The translations under genes and the position numbers were made by a program. This document shows, one piece after another, positions 26,207 to 35,234 of a DNA stretch of 64,000 bases (positions within the stretch are counted from its first letter, which is position 1; every line of letters begins with the position of its first letter). Origin of the DNA: Cytobacillus stercorigallinarum (GTDB lineage: Bacteria > Bacillota > Bacilli > Bacillales > Cytobacillaceae); contig NZ_JACSQT010000009.1 in NCBI RefSeq assembly GCF_014836495.1, positions 157,373 to 221,372 on the forward strand, read 5' to 3'. The notes under the pieces are model-generated. The model saw only the letters and a list, made by a program, of their open reading frames with translations, ran no database searches and was not told the DNA's origin.

Positions 26207-27550
26207 TTATTTCTCATAATTCTTCAACTTATCCCGCAAACTCCTCTCAGAGATCTGCAAGGAGTGAGCGGTTTTTTGCCTATGGTCTTTATAGTGCTTG
26301 AGTGTAGCAGTGATAACTCGCTTCTCTACCTCTTTCATCGGAATGCCAAGTGGTAATTGAATCATTTCATCCTCTTCAATCGGATGTTCGGCGTGACCTT
26401 GGACGAAATGCGGAAGGTCTGTGACATCGATTAATTGATTAATTGATAATGCCACGGCATACTCGATAATATTGCCGAGTTCTCTCACATTACCTGCATA
26501 GGGATAATGGAGAAGGACTTCCATCGCTTTTGGGGTCAAACCTTCTTTTTGTTTGTGCATTGATTGATTAAATTTTTGAATCAGATGGTTGATGAGTAGC
26601 GGGATATCTTCTTTTCTTTGCCTAAGCGGTGGCATATGAATAGGAATCACGTTTAAGCGAAAGTATAAATCTTCGCGGAATTCCCCGTTCTTGACCATTT
26701 GCGCGATATTTTTGTTGGCTGCGCTAATAATACGGATATCGAGTTGCTTTTTCTTATTTGATCCAAGTGGTGTGACTTCACGCTCTTGGATGACTCGTAA
26801 TAGCTTTGCTTGCAGAGACAGCGGCAATTCACTAATTTCATCCAGAAATAATGTCCCGCCGTTTGCTGCAACACATTTGCCATCCTTTGTTTGTGTTGCT
26901 CCTGTAAAGGCTCCTTTTTCGTAACCAAACAGCTCTGACTCTAGCAAATTATCAGGAATAGCCGCACAATTGACTATCTCTAATGGACCTTGATACCTTC
27001 TACCAGAAAAATGAATTTCCCTTGCCACTAATTCTTTGCCTGTTCCACTTTCCCCCGTAATAAGTACGCTTGAATCGATGTCCTTAATGCGATGAATCAT
27101 TGAGAATACTTGTTGCATCGCCTTGCTTGTCCCTAAAAATGCACGTGCTTCCAGTTGTTTATCTTTTGGCTCCAGCCGATTTGAGACTTGTTTATATTGC
27201 AGTGCGCGCATGATTAGTACAGATAATTTATCCATATCAATCGGCTTTTCAATATAATAATAGGCACCTTGCTTAATTGCCTCAATCGATGTCTCAATGC
27301 TAGCATAGGCTGTCATCATAATGGCCGTGAGCTCTGAACGTATTTCCTTCACTTGCTTTAAAATATCTAAACCGCTAACATCCCCCATTCTTAAATCTAC
27401 TAAGACGATATCGATTCGTTTATTTTTGACCCACTCTATCCCTTCCGCTGGGTCTATAGTTGTATATACTTGATAATCATCTTCTAAGGCAAACTTAATG
27501 GACATACAAATCGCTGCTTCATCATCAATGACGAGTAGACCTGGCTTCAT
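26207..27550 (-). CDS. NtrC-class sigma-54-dependent response regulator
   Basis: 447 residues. Receiver domain 1-120 with phospho-acceptor Asp52 (LVDLRMGD) and the conserved Lys in EKPID. AAA+ domain with Walker A GESGTGKE at about 166-173 and the sigma-54-contacting GAFTGA at 213-218. C-terminal Fis-type helix-turn-helix (KTAHSLQISERSLRDKLKNY). Phosphorylation should drive oligomerisation and ATP-dependent opening of sigma-54 promoters. It overlaps the kinase gene by 4 bases (ATGA). The only strong sigma-54 promoter I found is 1.1 kb downstream, before the TAXI operon, its likely target. Confidence 0.95.
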   Translation of the reverse strand: MKPGLLVIDDEAAICMSIKFALEDDYQVYTTIDPAEGIEWVKNKRIDIVLVDLRMGDVSGLDILKQVKEIRSELTAIMMTAYASIETSIEAIKQGAYYYIEKPIDMDKLSVLIMRALQYKQVSNRLEPKDKQLEARAFLGTSKAMQQVFSMIHRIKDIDSSVLITGESGTGKELVAREIHFSGRRYQGPLEIVNCAAIPDNLLESELFGYEKGAFTGATQTKDGKCVAANGGTLFLDEISELPLSLQAKLLRVIQEREVTPLGSNKKKQLDIRIISAANKNIAQMVKNGEFREDLYFRLNVIPIHMPPLRQRKEDIPLLINHLIQKFNQSMHKQKEGLTPKAMEVLLHYPYAGNVRELGNIIEYAVALSINQLIDVTDLPHFVQGHAEHPIEEDEMIQLPLGIPMKEVEKRVITATLKHYKDHRQKTAHSLQISERSLRDKLKNYEK

Positions 27551-29493
27551 TTGAGCGAATCCTCCTCTCGATAAATGGGTAAAGTAATGACGAACCTAGT
27601 CCCTTCTTCCTTCGAACTTATTACGCTAATGTCTCCATTATTTTCTTGTACTAAATGATAAGAAAGTGTAAGCCCTAGACCGACTCCTTTTGCTTTTGTC
27701 GTATAAAACGGATCAAAGATATGATGTTGCTGCTCCACGCTCATCCCTTCTCCGTTATCTTTAATAGAAATCTCTCCACACTCTTCATCTAGATGATACA
27801 TCTCTAACTCTATACGCTTCCCAGTAACGTTCTTTACTGCATCAACAGCATTCAGTAGAATATTCAAAAGTACTTGTCTGATTTGCTGAGGGTCAATATA
27901 AAAGACTAACCCCTCTGGTACTTTTAATTGAAAGTCAATGTGCTCATCCTTCATCGTTACATGTAAGAATGTCAACATAGTGGTTAACTCAGATGCAGTA
28001 CATCGCTGAATACGTGGTGTACTTGGTCTCGCATAATCGATAAGATCGGTGACAATCTGATTAAGCCGGTCAACTTCTTTTGGTAAATGTTCGACTAATG
28101 TCTCTTGAAAGTCTTTTTGCGCTATTTTTCTTGGAATTAAATTGATAAATGTTTTAATAGATGTTAGCGGGTTTCTTATTTCGTGAGCAACACCGGCGAC
28201 TAACTGCCCAAGCGCATGAAGCTTTTCCTGTGTGAGTAATTTTTGCTCTAATTGGACCTTTTCCGTTTCATCTCTAATAGTCAGCAAATATCCTGCTTGA
28301 TTTTCCAACGAATTATACATCTCATTCAGTGAGTAATAGATAATTTTCCGTTCGCCGTTTCGATGCAACACGAATTGTTTGGCACTGTCATGATAGAATT
28401 GCGTTCGTACTTCTTTAAAAATGGGAGACTGCTCAATCCCTTCTTGTTGGGGCCATTCTAAAATATCAAGTGCCCTTGGATTGCAACTTGTCATCATAAA
28501 ATTTAAATCAAACGTAATTATGCCAGCATCTATATTATTGATAATTTGCTCTTTAAAAGCATTGCTATCCGCGGTGCGTTGCCGCTGATCATGCAAATCC
28601 TCATTCAAAAGGGTTAGTTCTTTTGTCTGTTCATTGACAGCTAATTTCAACCGATAATTCCATATATAAATGAGAATTAGAATAAACCCACCAATGGCCA
28701 TAAATATCGATAAAATGGTAATAAAATCCTTTAACCTTGTGATTTCCTCTTCATTTTCACCTTTCGTCCAAAAATCAACAAGCTGGTTCATTTCCCCTGT
28801 TGCCTTTAAATCAATGATGGCTTTATCTAATAACTGTCGAAATTCTTCGTCCCCTTCTTGGACAGCGACAGCATAATCTGCAGGATCCAAAATAATATCT
28901 AACACAACATATTGATTCTCTAACTCATACCGATCTAAAAAAAATAATGAGGTCCATTTGTTTCCAATAAAAACATCAGCGCGGCCATTCCAAAGCATAA
29001 ATAAACCGTTGTATTGGTTAGTCGTCATGGTAAAGTTATTATTTCGCAAGTTTATTAATGTATTTAATCCAGCCGTGTCTTCTTTTAAAACAATATGCGT
29101 ATCCCGCAAATCTTCTATATTCTCTACTTCGTCTTTCAAGCGCCTAGGTATCACCAAAGAATCCGACATCGTAAAATAAGGGGTGGAAAAGTCCATATAA
29201 TTCTCTTTGTCTATACTATAGGTGACCCCGGCAACACCTTCTATTTCTCCCCTTCTTAACGCTTCCTCCGCTTTTTTGCCATCCATAGGAATAAATTCAA
29301 ACTTCACATTATTTTTGTCAGCGATCCTTTCTAAGACGGCAATGCTTAAGCCCTTTAGTTCGCCGTTTTGATTCAGGTAAGAAAATGGTGGAAACGCCTT
29401 TTCTGCCCCTATTCGATACACTTGTTCTTCTGCTAATACATGAGTAAATGGGAAGAGAATGACAAACATGAAAACGAGCAATACTTTGCGCAA
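27547..29493 (-). CDS. Sensor histidine kinase with solute-binding (SBP_bac_3) ectodomain
   Basis: 648 residues, TTG start with AAGGAG 7 bases upstream. Signal sequence ~1-21; extracellular amino-acid-binding-protein-like domain ~25-245 (YRIGAEKAFPPFSYLNQNGE; GVTYSIDKENYMDFSTPYF); membrane helix ~256-279; short coiled linker; PAS ~310-400; HisKA with phospho-His437 (GVAHEIRNPLTS); and HATPase (NAVDAV; DNGEGM; KGVGLGL). The ectodomain suggests direct sensing of a small polar ligand such as an amino acid or dicarboxylate. It is co-transcribed and translationally coupled with its NtrC-type partner. Confidence 0.95.
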   Translation of the reverse strand: MRKVLLVFMFVILFPFTHVLAEEQVYRIGAEKAFPPFSYLNQNGELKGLSIAVLERIADKNNVKFEFIPMDGKKAEEALRRGEIEGVAGVTYSIDKENYMDFSTPYFTMSDSLVIPRRLKDEVENIEDLRDTHIVLKEDTAGLNTLINLRNNNFTMTTNQYNGLFMLWNGRADVFIGNKWTSLFFLDRYELENQYVVLDIILDPADYAVAVQEGDEEFRQLLDKAIIDLKATGEMNQLVDFWTKGENEEEITRLKDFITILSIFMAIGGFILILIYIWNYRLKLAVNEQTKELTLLNEDLHDQRQRTADSNAFKEQIINNIDAGIITFDLNFMMTSCNPRALDILEWPQQEGIEQSPIFKEVRTQFYHDSAKQFVLHRNGERKIIYYSLNEMYNSLENQAGYLLTIRDETEKVQLEQKLLTQEKLHALGQLVAGVAHEIRNPLTSIKTFINLIPRKIAQKDFQETLVEHLPKEVDRLNQIVTDLIDYARPSTPRIQRCTASELTTMLTFLHVTMKDEHIDFQLKVPEGLVFYIDPQQIRQVLLNILLNAVDAVKNVTGKRIELEMYHLDEECGEISIKDNGEGMSVEQQHHIFDPFYTTKAKGVGLGLTLSYHLVQENNGDISVISSKEEGTRFVITLPIYREEDSLK

Positions 29494-29631
29494 TATGATC
29501 TCCTTATTATGTTAGAAAATTATAAATATTTTATATTTAAATAATAAATAAATCACTTTCATAACACAAGGCTCCAAAGGACATTTTTATCTATCAGATA
29601 ACGATTCTATTTTTCATTAATAGACAATAAG

Positions 29632-29656
29632 GTTTAATCTATTGTGAAAAGGATAT
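29632..29656 (+). promoter_or_regulatory. SigB-type general stress promoter
   Basis: GTTTAA (29632-29637), 13 bases, GGATAT (29651-29656) resembles the sigma-B consensus GTTTaa-N12-14-GGGTAT with one mismatch in the -10. It is 56 bases upstream of a YflT-type general stress gene. Confidence 0.7.
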
Positions 29657-29711
29657 ATATACACTAAGAAGAGACACAAGATACTCTTCAAAAAAGAGGA
29701 GGATGTAAACT

Positions 29712-30038
29712 ATGTATAAAATCGAAGTTGTAGAAAACGGAGTACAGGCGGTTAGCATCATTAACTCTCTTGAAAACGAAGGTTATACTAAGAAGGATAT
29801 ATACTTATTCGCACATGATAAAGACCGCTCAGAAAATTTAACAGATGCCACTGATACAAATGATATTGGTATGAAAGAACAAGGTGTGTTTGACTCCATC
29901 GGAAACGTCTTCAAAAGCAGAGGCGATGAATTACGTTCGAAAATGAGATCAGTTGGTATGACTGATGTTGAAGCAGAGAGGTATGAAGAAGTACTTGATG
30001 AAGGTAAACTTGTGATTGTCGGTTCTACTAAAAACTAA
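29712..30038 (+). CDS. General stress protein, YflT/GSP17M-type
   Basis: 108 residues. The N-terminal MYKIEVVENGVQAVSIINSL, with YTKKDIYLFAHD, is the glycine-zipper-free GSP17M-like (DUF1269-related) domain seen in B. subtilis YflT. The C-terminal MTDVEAERYEEVLDEGKLVIV is equally typical. AAGAGGAGG precedes the ATG. The molecular role of the family is unknown, but members belong to the SigB regulon, and a SigB-like promoter is present here. Monocistronic with its own terminator. Confidence 0.85.
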   Translation: MYKIEVVENGVQAVSIINSLENEGYTKKDIYLFAHDKDRSENLTDATDTNDIGMKEQGVFDSIGNVFKSRGDELRSKMRSVGMTDVEAERYEEVLDEGKLVIVGSTKN

Positions 30039-30079
30039 TCTTTATATTTCATATGATTCCCCCCATTTCACTATATATG

Positions 30080-30107
30080 ACCGGTAGCGATTTGCTACCG
30101 GTTTTTA
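30080..30107 (+). terminator. Terminator of the stress protein gene
   Basis: ACCGGTAGC / GCTACCGGT, 9-bp perfect stem, 5-base loop, then TTTTTAT. Confidence 0.9.
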
Positions 30108-30250
30108 TATTTAGCGTTCTATTGATGACTTCATTTCAGCATGAGCACCATACAAGCAGGGCACTCGTCCTTCTTTAGATAAATGAACGGCGCTCGCAGA
30201 TAACCCTCTCTAAGACAGGTTTCACCTGCTCTTATACTCTCTCACTTAGA

Positions 30251-30790
30251 CTAATAGATAATCAATCCCGAAATGGCCCCTACGGCTAAAGCGATACTAA
30301 TAACAATGGCCGGGTGCATTTTCATTTTTTCTAATAAAAAATAACTACCTATAACCATCAAGAGAGAATAAATCATTCCTAATGAAGAAAAAGAATCCTT
30401 CAGGAATTGAAAGGTCATGACGGCTAGTAACACAGCAATCACTGGACGGACAATTTTAGAAATATTTTTGACTTGAGGAGTGTCTTTATATTTCATTAAA
30501 ATGGCCATCAGTACAAGCATTAAGATAATCGAAGGAGCAATTGTAGCAAAGAGGGCAACGAAACTCCCTAAAATTCCCCCTTCTGCGTAACCGATATAAC
30601 CGGCCATTTTCGTCGCAATCGGACCTGGTAAGGAATTTCCGATCGCCAGCACTTCACTAAATTCTTGAGTGGACATCCAGCCATATTTACCGACTACTTC
30701 ATTTTCAATTAAAGGAATGGTCGCAGGTCCACCACCGTAACCGAGAATACCTGGAATAAAGAAAGCTAAAAAGATTTCCCAATAAATCAT
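30251..30790 (-). CDS. Chromate transporter subunit (short CHR family), second partner
   Basis: 179 residues with about six hydrophobic segments. LAFFIPGILGYGGGPATIPL at the N-terminus and LAIGNSLPGPIATKMAGYIGY are the CHR-domain motifs. It is the second of two half-size CHR proteins (the other lies directly upstream with a 4-base overlap). Such pairs work together as heterodimers, and B. subtilis YwrA/YwrB (ChrA/ChrB) confer chromate resistance by efflux. The ATG start is coupled to the stop of the partner. Confidence 0.9.
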   Translation of the reverse strand: MIYWEIFLAFFIPGILGYGGGPATIPLIENEVVGKYGWMSTQEFSEVLAIGNSLPGPIATKMAGYIGYAEGGILGSFVALFATIAPSIILMLVLMAILMKYKDTPQVKNISKIVRPVIAVLLAVMTFQFLKDSFSSLGMIYSLLMVIGSYFLLEKMKMHPAIVISIALAVGAISGLIIY

Positions 30791-31398
30791 GATGGATTCT
30801 CCTTCCTCTTAAAAGGAATAAAGACGGAAATAATTAATATCATGATGAGAATACCTGGATGCAAGTGTGTCACTTCTGTAAGTAAGAAGGACGCTAATAT
30901 AAGAATAACCGCTTTCTTCCACCCAAGCGTCGTGCCCGATTTCTTTACAAATTCCCAAGTCATTTGTGCCAACATTACAGCGACAACCGGGACAATCGAT
31001 GCTGACATATGCTTTACCCATGGGATATCTTTATAAGCTTGTAAAACCTGCAGAAGACTGATTAGGATAATGACAGTAGGGAGAACGGAAGAAACAAGGG
31101 CATTGACCATCCCTACTATACCTCCGACACGATAACCAATGTAACCAGCCATCTTTGTCGCAATCGGGCCAGGCATCGTATTAGCCAATGCCAAAGTATC
31201 GGCAAACTCTTCCTCTGTCATCCATTTATATTTCTTTACAGCTTCTTGCTGGAAAAGTGGTATAGAGGATGGTCCACCGCCAAACCCTAACATCCCAGTA
31301 CGGAAGTTCCCAATCATTAATTCTTTTTGTAAACGTAAGCCTTGGCGTGTTTGGGGCTTAGCTTCTTCTCGTTGTTTTTCTTTCGCTGATGCTACCAA
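30787..31398 (-). CDS. Chromate transporter subunit (short CHR family), first partner
   Basis: 203 residues. A basic ~25-residue tail precedes LMIGNFRTGMLGFGGGPSSIPL, and then come LALANTMPGPIATKMAGYIGY and further membrane helices. The start is TTG 31398, overlapping the stop codon of the gamma-glutamyltransferase gene; no separate ribosome site is seen, so translation is probably coupled. An ATG at residue 28 is a weaker alternative. It pairs with the downstream CHR protein. Resemblance to B. subtilis YwrA/YwrB is supported by the neighbouring ywrD-like and ywrC-like genes. Confidence 0.88.
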   Translation of the reverse strand: MVASAKEKQREEAKPQTRQGLRLQKELMIGNFRTGMLGFGGGPSSIPLFQQEAVKKYKWMTEEEFADTLALANTMPGPIATKMAGYIGYRVGGIVGMVNALVSSVLPTVIILISLLQVLQAYKDIPWVKHMSASIVPVVAVMLAQMTWEFVKKSGTTLGWKKAVILILASFLLTEVTHLHPGILIMILIISVFIPFKRKENPS

Positions 31399-32996
31399 GC
31401 GGCAATCGTACCATCCGTACGGGATTCAGTTCCACCCATTAATACACCAGTCTCAGGATTACGCCAAATGATTTGCCCACGCCCAAAGCTTCCCCCATCC
31501 GGTGTAATTGTCACTTGATGACCCCTTCTTTCCAACTCTTGCACTATATAATTAGGAAACTCTGCTTCTACGAAAATAGATTTTTCCTTCATCCATTGCC
31601 ATCTTGGCATATCTAGTGCAGCTTGCGGATTTAAGCCATAGTCAACCGTATTGGTTATTACTTGAAAATGACCTTGCGGCTGCATATAGCCACCCATTAC
31701 ACCGAATGGGCCAACCGCACTACCATCTTTTGTCAAGAAGCCAGGGATGATTGTATGATAAGTCCGTTTGCCACCTTTTAAATAATTCGGATGATTGTCA
31801 TCCAATGAGAAATCATGTCCTCTATTCTGTAAACTAATGCCCGTACCTGGGATTACAATCCCAGAACCAAAGCCCATGTAATTACTTTGAATAAAAGAAA
31901 TCATATTTCCTTCTTCATCCGCAGCAGCTAAATAAACCGTACCGCCTTTAGGCAACTCATAAGGTTCCGGATTGGAAGCGATATCCGAAATTGTTTGACT
32001 GCGTTGATTCGCATACTCCTTAGAAAGTAACTCTTCTGTTTCAATAGGCATATCTGCTGCCTCTGTAATAAATGCTTTTCCATCGGTAAAAGCCAATTTC
32101 ATCGATTCAATTTGTTCATGAAGCGTATGTGCTGATTGCCATTGCGGCTTTGACAATCTTTCAAAATTATTAAGTGCCATCAAGGCAACCATTCCTTGAC
32201 CATTCGGAGGAATCTCCCATACATCGTAACCTCTGTACTGAGTAGAGATTGGATTTACCCATTCAGGCTCATATTTACACAAATCCTCTTTTGTTAAAAA
32301 ACCTCCATGTTTCTTCATAAAAGCATCCATTTGGTCAGCTAATTCACCTTCATAAAAGGAGCGACCTTCCGACTCCCCAATTGCTTGAAGGGTTTTGGCG
32401 TGCCCTTCTGAACGCCATAGTTCACCGATTTCTGGTGCTCTTCCATCCGGTGCGAACGTTTCAAACCAGCCTTCGAAAGCTTCATCCGTAAATTCTTCTT
32501 TAAACTTCGTATATGCCCTTTTCCAATACTTCCCTAGGATCGGTGTGAGCGGATAGCCCTCTTCTGCATATCTAATCGCTGGCTTTAATGATTCAAGTAA
32601 AGATAGTTTACCAAACCGTTTCGATAACGTTGCCCATGCGGCTGGTACTCCGGGTACAGTAACAGGGATGGTACCGTATGTTGGCATTTTTGTGAACCCA
32701 CGCTTTTTTACCTCATCGGAAGAAATGGATTCGGGTGCAGGGCCAGAAGCATTTAATCCATGAAGTTGATCTTTTACCCAAACGAGAGCAAAGGCATCTC
32801 CACCGATTCCATTTGAAGTTGGCTCAACAACGGTTAATGCTGCAGCTGTTGCAATCGCCGCATCAATCGCATTTCCCCCTTTTTGCATTATCTCAATACC
32901 TGCTTGTGCTGCTAAAGGTTGTGAAGTCGCCACCATTCCTTTTTTAGCGAACACTGTATGTCTTTTGGCCGAGAATGGGTGATGTAAGTAATCCAA
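31392..32996 (-). CDS. Gamma-glutamyltransferase family protein, YwrD-like
   Basis: 534 residues, no signal peptide, so cytoplasmic unlike classical Ggt. The Ntn-hydrolase autoprocessing site is the Thr at residue 353 in KGGTVYLAAADEEGN; NGIGGDAFALVW and GVMGGYMQPQGHFQV are other family motifs. It would hydrolyse or transfer gamma-glutamyl groups (glutathione-like peptides, poly-gamma-glutamate fragments). Length and context fit B. subtilis YwrD. It is translationally coupled to the chromate transporter pair and follows a palindrome-rich promoter region. Confidence 0.9.
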   Translation of the reverse strand: MDYLHHPFSAKRHTVFAKKGMVATSQPLAAQAGIEIMQKGGNAIDAAIATAAALTVVEPTSNGIGGDAFALVWVKDQLHGLNASGPAPESISSDEVKKRGFTKMPTYGTIPVTVPGVPAAWATLSKRFGKLSLLESLKPAIRYAEEGYPLTPILGKYWKRAYTKFKEEFTDEAFEGWFETFAPDGRAPEIGELWRSEGHAKTLQAIGESEGRSFYEGELADQMDAFMKKHGGFLTKEDLCKYEPEWVNPISTQYRGYDVWEIPPNGQGMVALMALNNFERLSKPQWQSAHTLHEQIESMKLAFTDGKAFITEAADMPIETEELLSKEYANQRSQTISDIASNPEPYELPKGGTVYLAAADEEGNMISFIQSNYMGFGSGIVIPGTGISLQNRGHDFSLDDNHPNYLKGGKRTYHTIIPGFLTKDGSAVGPFGVMGGYMQPQGHFQVITNTVDYGLNPQAALDMPRWQWMKEKSIFVEAEFPNYIVQELERRGHQVTITPDGGSFGRGQIIWRNPETGVLMGGTESRTDGTIAAW

Positions 32997-33009
32997 ATTA
33001 ACCTCTCCT

Positions 33010-33066
33010 TTTACATTTGTAAATATAAAATCAATTTTAACTTACGTAATGTATATTACACATTAC
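33010..33066. promoter_or_regulatory. Paired palindromes upstream of the gamma-glutamyltransferase gene
   Basis: TTTACATTTGTAAA (33010-33023, perfect) and GTAATG-N9-CATTAC (33046-33066) lie 14 and 50 bases upstream of the start codon. They are candidate operators, possibly for the nearby Lrp/AsnC-type regulator, which is inference. Confidence 0.45.
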
Positions 33067-33182
33067 AGATTATAGAATAAAAGTAATGATAATAACAGGA
33101 TGTAAATCTAAAATATTTAAATACTCCAAAATCAATATGTAGAATGAACTTGATTATTCTTACACAAATGTTAATCTACAAT

Positions 33183-33214
33183 AAAAACACGAGATGCTAG
33201 CTAACAGCACCTCG
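33183..33214 (-). terminator. Terminator of the peptide transporter operon
   Basis: On the minus strand CGAGGTGCT / AGCATCTCG (one G-U pair), 7-base loop, then TGTTTTTAT. It separates the dpp-like operon from the gamma-glutamyltransferase gene. Confidence 0.8.
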
Positions 33215-33229
33215 CTCTTCAAAGGAATT

Positions 33230-34246
33230 TCACTTCGCCTCTTTAAAAATAGATTCCCCAGCAAAATGACAAGCTGCATAATGTTCCTCACCGTACTCTC
33301 TCCATTGAGGCTTCTCTTCCATACATTGTGCTCTCGCTATCGGGCAACGTGTATGAAAGGGACATCCAGAAGGGGGATCTGCCGGATTCGGTAAATCACC
33401 TTGTAATCTTATTCTATTTCGTTTCTTTTCAATAGTGGGTCTCGGAATAGCGGAAAGTAGTGCTTGTGTATAGGGATGTAGGGGAGCATTATATAAATCC
33501 TCTACCTTTCCCTCCTCAACCGTATTCCCTAAATACATCACTAGTACTCTATCGCAAAAATAACGAACAACCCCTAAGTCATGAGAAATAAACATATAAG
33601 ATAGTTGATACTTCTGCTGTAAGGTTTTCAATAACTTTAACACTTGTGCCTGGACAGATACGTCGAGAGCAGATACTGCCTCATCACATATAATAAAGGA
33701 TGGATTTAAACAGATAGCACGTGCAATTCCAATTCTCTGCCTTTGTCCACCACTGAATTCATGAGGAAAACGATCATAATGCTCTTCTTTTAAACCCACC
33801 TCTTTTAATAAATCCATAACCGCTAACTTTTTCTCTTTAGCAGACATAGATGTATGGATGGAAAAAACCTCTGCTATAGCAGGACCTATTTTCTGTCTAG
33901 GATTTAAAGAAGCAAAGGGGTCTTGGAAGATCATTTGCATTTCTTTCACAAATTTAAGCTTTTCCTTTTTTCTTAATGATTGTATTTCGGTCTCTTTGAA
34001 TTTTACTGTCCCGGCCGTTAATTCTTCTAATCCTAAAATGGCTTTTCCTAATGTCGATTTTCCGCATCCTGACTCGCCTACGACGCCTAAACTTTCACCT
34101 TCATATAACTTAAAAGAGACATTTTCTACTGCTTTCACATGAGATTGTACCCTTTGCAACAATCCACCCTTGATTGGGTAATACTTCTTTAACTGGTTGA
34201 TTTCAAGGAGGGTTTTCTTTCTCCCTTTATCATCTGCGACATTCAT
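33230..34246 (-). CDS. Peptide ABC transporter ATP-binding protein, DppF/OppF-type
   Basis: 338 residues. Walker A GESGCGKST, signature FSGGQRQRIGIARAI, Walker B FIICDEAVSALD, and the C-terminal oligopeptide-transporter extension with the Cys motif CPFHTRCPIARAQC that in relatives holds an iron-sulphur cluster. GAGGAGGTAATAAATCA precedes the ATG, which overlaps the end of the DppD-like gene by 4 bases. Last gene of a five-gene importer operon. Confidence 0.92.
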   Translation of the reverse strand: MNVADDKGRKKTLLEINQLKKYYPIKGGLLQRVQSHVKAVENVSFKLYEGESLGVVGESGCGKSTLGKAILGLEELTAGTVKFKETEIQSLRKKEKLKFVKEMQMIFQDPFASLNPRQKIGPAIAEVFSIHTSMSAKEKKLAVMDLLKEVGLKEEHYDRFPHEFSGGQRQRIGIARAICLNPSFIICDEAVSALDVSVQAQVLKLLKTLQQKYQLSYMFISHDLGVVRYFCDRVLVMYLGNTVEEGKVEDLYNAPLHPYTQALLSAIPRPTIEKKRNRIRLQGDLPNPADPPSGCPFHTRCPIARAQCMEEKPQWREYGEEHYAACHFAGESIFKEAK

Positions 34247-35226
34247 TGATTTATTACCTCCTCTGCTTCAAGCCAACAACTCACCGAATGAGAGTGAGAC
34301 AAATCAAAGGCAGGTGGCTCTTGTTGTTTACATGTTTCCTTGGCAAACTTACAACGTTCGTGGAATCGGCAACCGTGAATTTGTTGATTTAAACTAGGCA
34401 AAGAACCAGGAATAGCTTCAAGTTCAAAATCCGGTTTGTCTACATCTGGCACAGAATTTAACAATCCAATAGTATATGGATGTTTTGGATGATTAAAAAT
34501 CTCCTCTACTGTCCCTTCTTCTACCTTCTTACCTGCATACATAACCATGACTCTGTCAGCTACTTCTGCAACAACACCCATATCATGGGTCACCATGATT
34601 ACGCCCATATGGTATTCTTGCTTTAAATCATTAATCAAATCTAGAATTTGCGCTTGAATCGTCACATCTAACGCAGTTGTCGGTTCATCCGCAATCAGTA
34701 ATCCAGGATTACAAGACAAAGCAATCGCGATCATTACCCTTTGACGCATGCCACCACTTAATTCATGCGGATATTGATTCATTCTTTTTTCAGGATAAGG
34801 AATACCCACACTTTTCAGAAGGTCAATTCCCTTTTTATGGGCTTCTTTTTTAGATAATTTCTCATGAATCATTAGAGGTTCTCTTAACTGATAGCCTATC
34901 GTTAAAACAGGATTCAGCGCTGTCATCGGTTCTTGAAAAATCATCGAGATTTGGTTGCCACGAATTTGTCTCATTTGTTCAGATGTATGACTCTGAATGG
35001 CCTCTCCCTCAAACTTAATTTCTCCACTTGCAATTCTACCGTTGCTTGGTAATAATCCAATAATTGAGAGAGAAGTTATACTTTTACCACAGCCCGATTC
35101 GCCAACAATACATAATGTCTCTCCCTTATTTAGCGAGAATGAAACATCGCGGACAGCAGGTAAATACCCGTCTGCTGTCCGAAACTCTGTAATCATATTT
35201 TTCACTTCTAGTAAAGCCTCTCCCAT
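34243..35226 (-). CDS. Peptide ABC transporter ATP-binding protein, DppD/OppD-type
   Basis: 327 residues from ATG 35226 (AGTAGGTG 6 bases upstream; the frame extends 13 codons into the preceding gene without a site). Walker A GESGCGKSI, signature LSGGMRQRVMIAIAL, Walker B LLIADEPTTALD, H-loop VTHDMGV. The C-terminal extension carries CRFHERCKFAKETC. It heterodimerises with the DppF-like ATPase. Fourth gene of the operon. Confidence 0.92.
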   Translation of the reverse strand: MGEALLEVKNMITEFRTADGYLPAVRDVSFSLNKGETLCIVGESGCGKSITSLSIIGLLPSNGRIASGEIKFEGEAIQSHTSEQMRQIRGNQISMIFQEPMTALNPVLTIGYQLREPLMIHEKLSKKEAHKKGIDLLKSVGIPYPEKRMNQYPHELSGGMRQRVMIAIALSCNPGLLIADEPTTALDVTIQAQILDLINDLKQEYHMGVIMVTHDMGVVAEVADRVMVMYAGKKVEEGTVEEIFNHPKHPYTIGLLNSVPDVDKPDFELEAIPGSLPSLNQQIHGCRFHERCKFAKETCKQQEPPAFDLSHSHSVSCWLEAEEVINQ

Positions 35227-35234
35227 TGTTGCAC

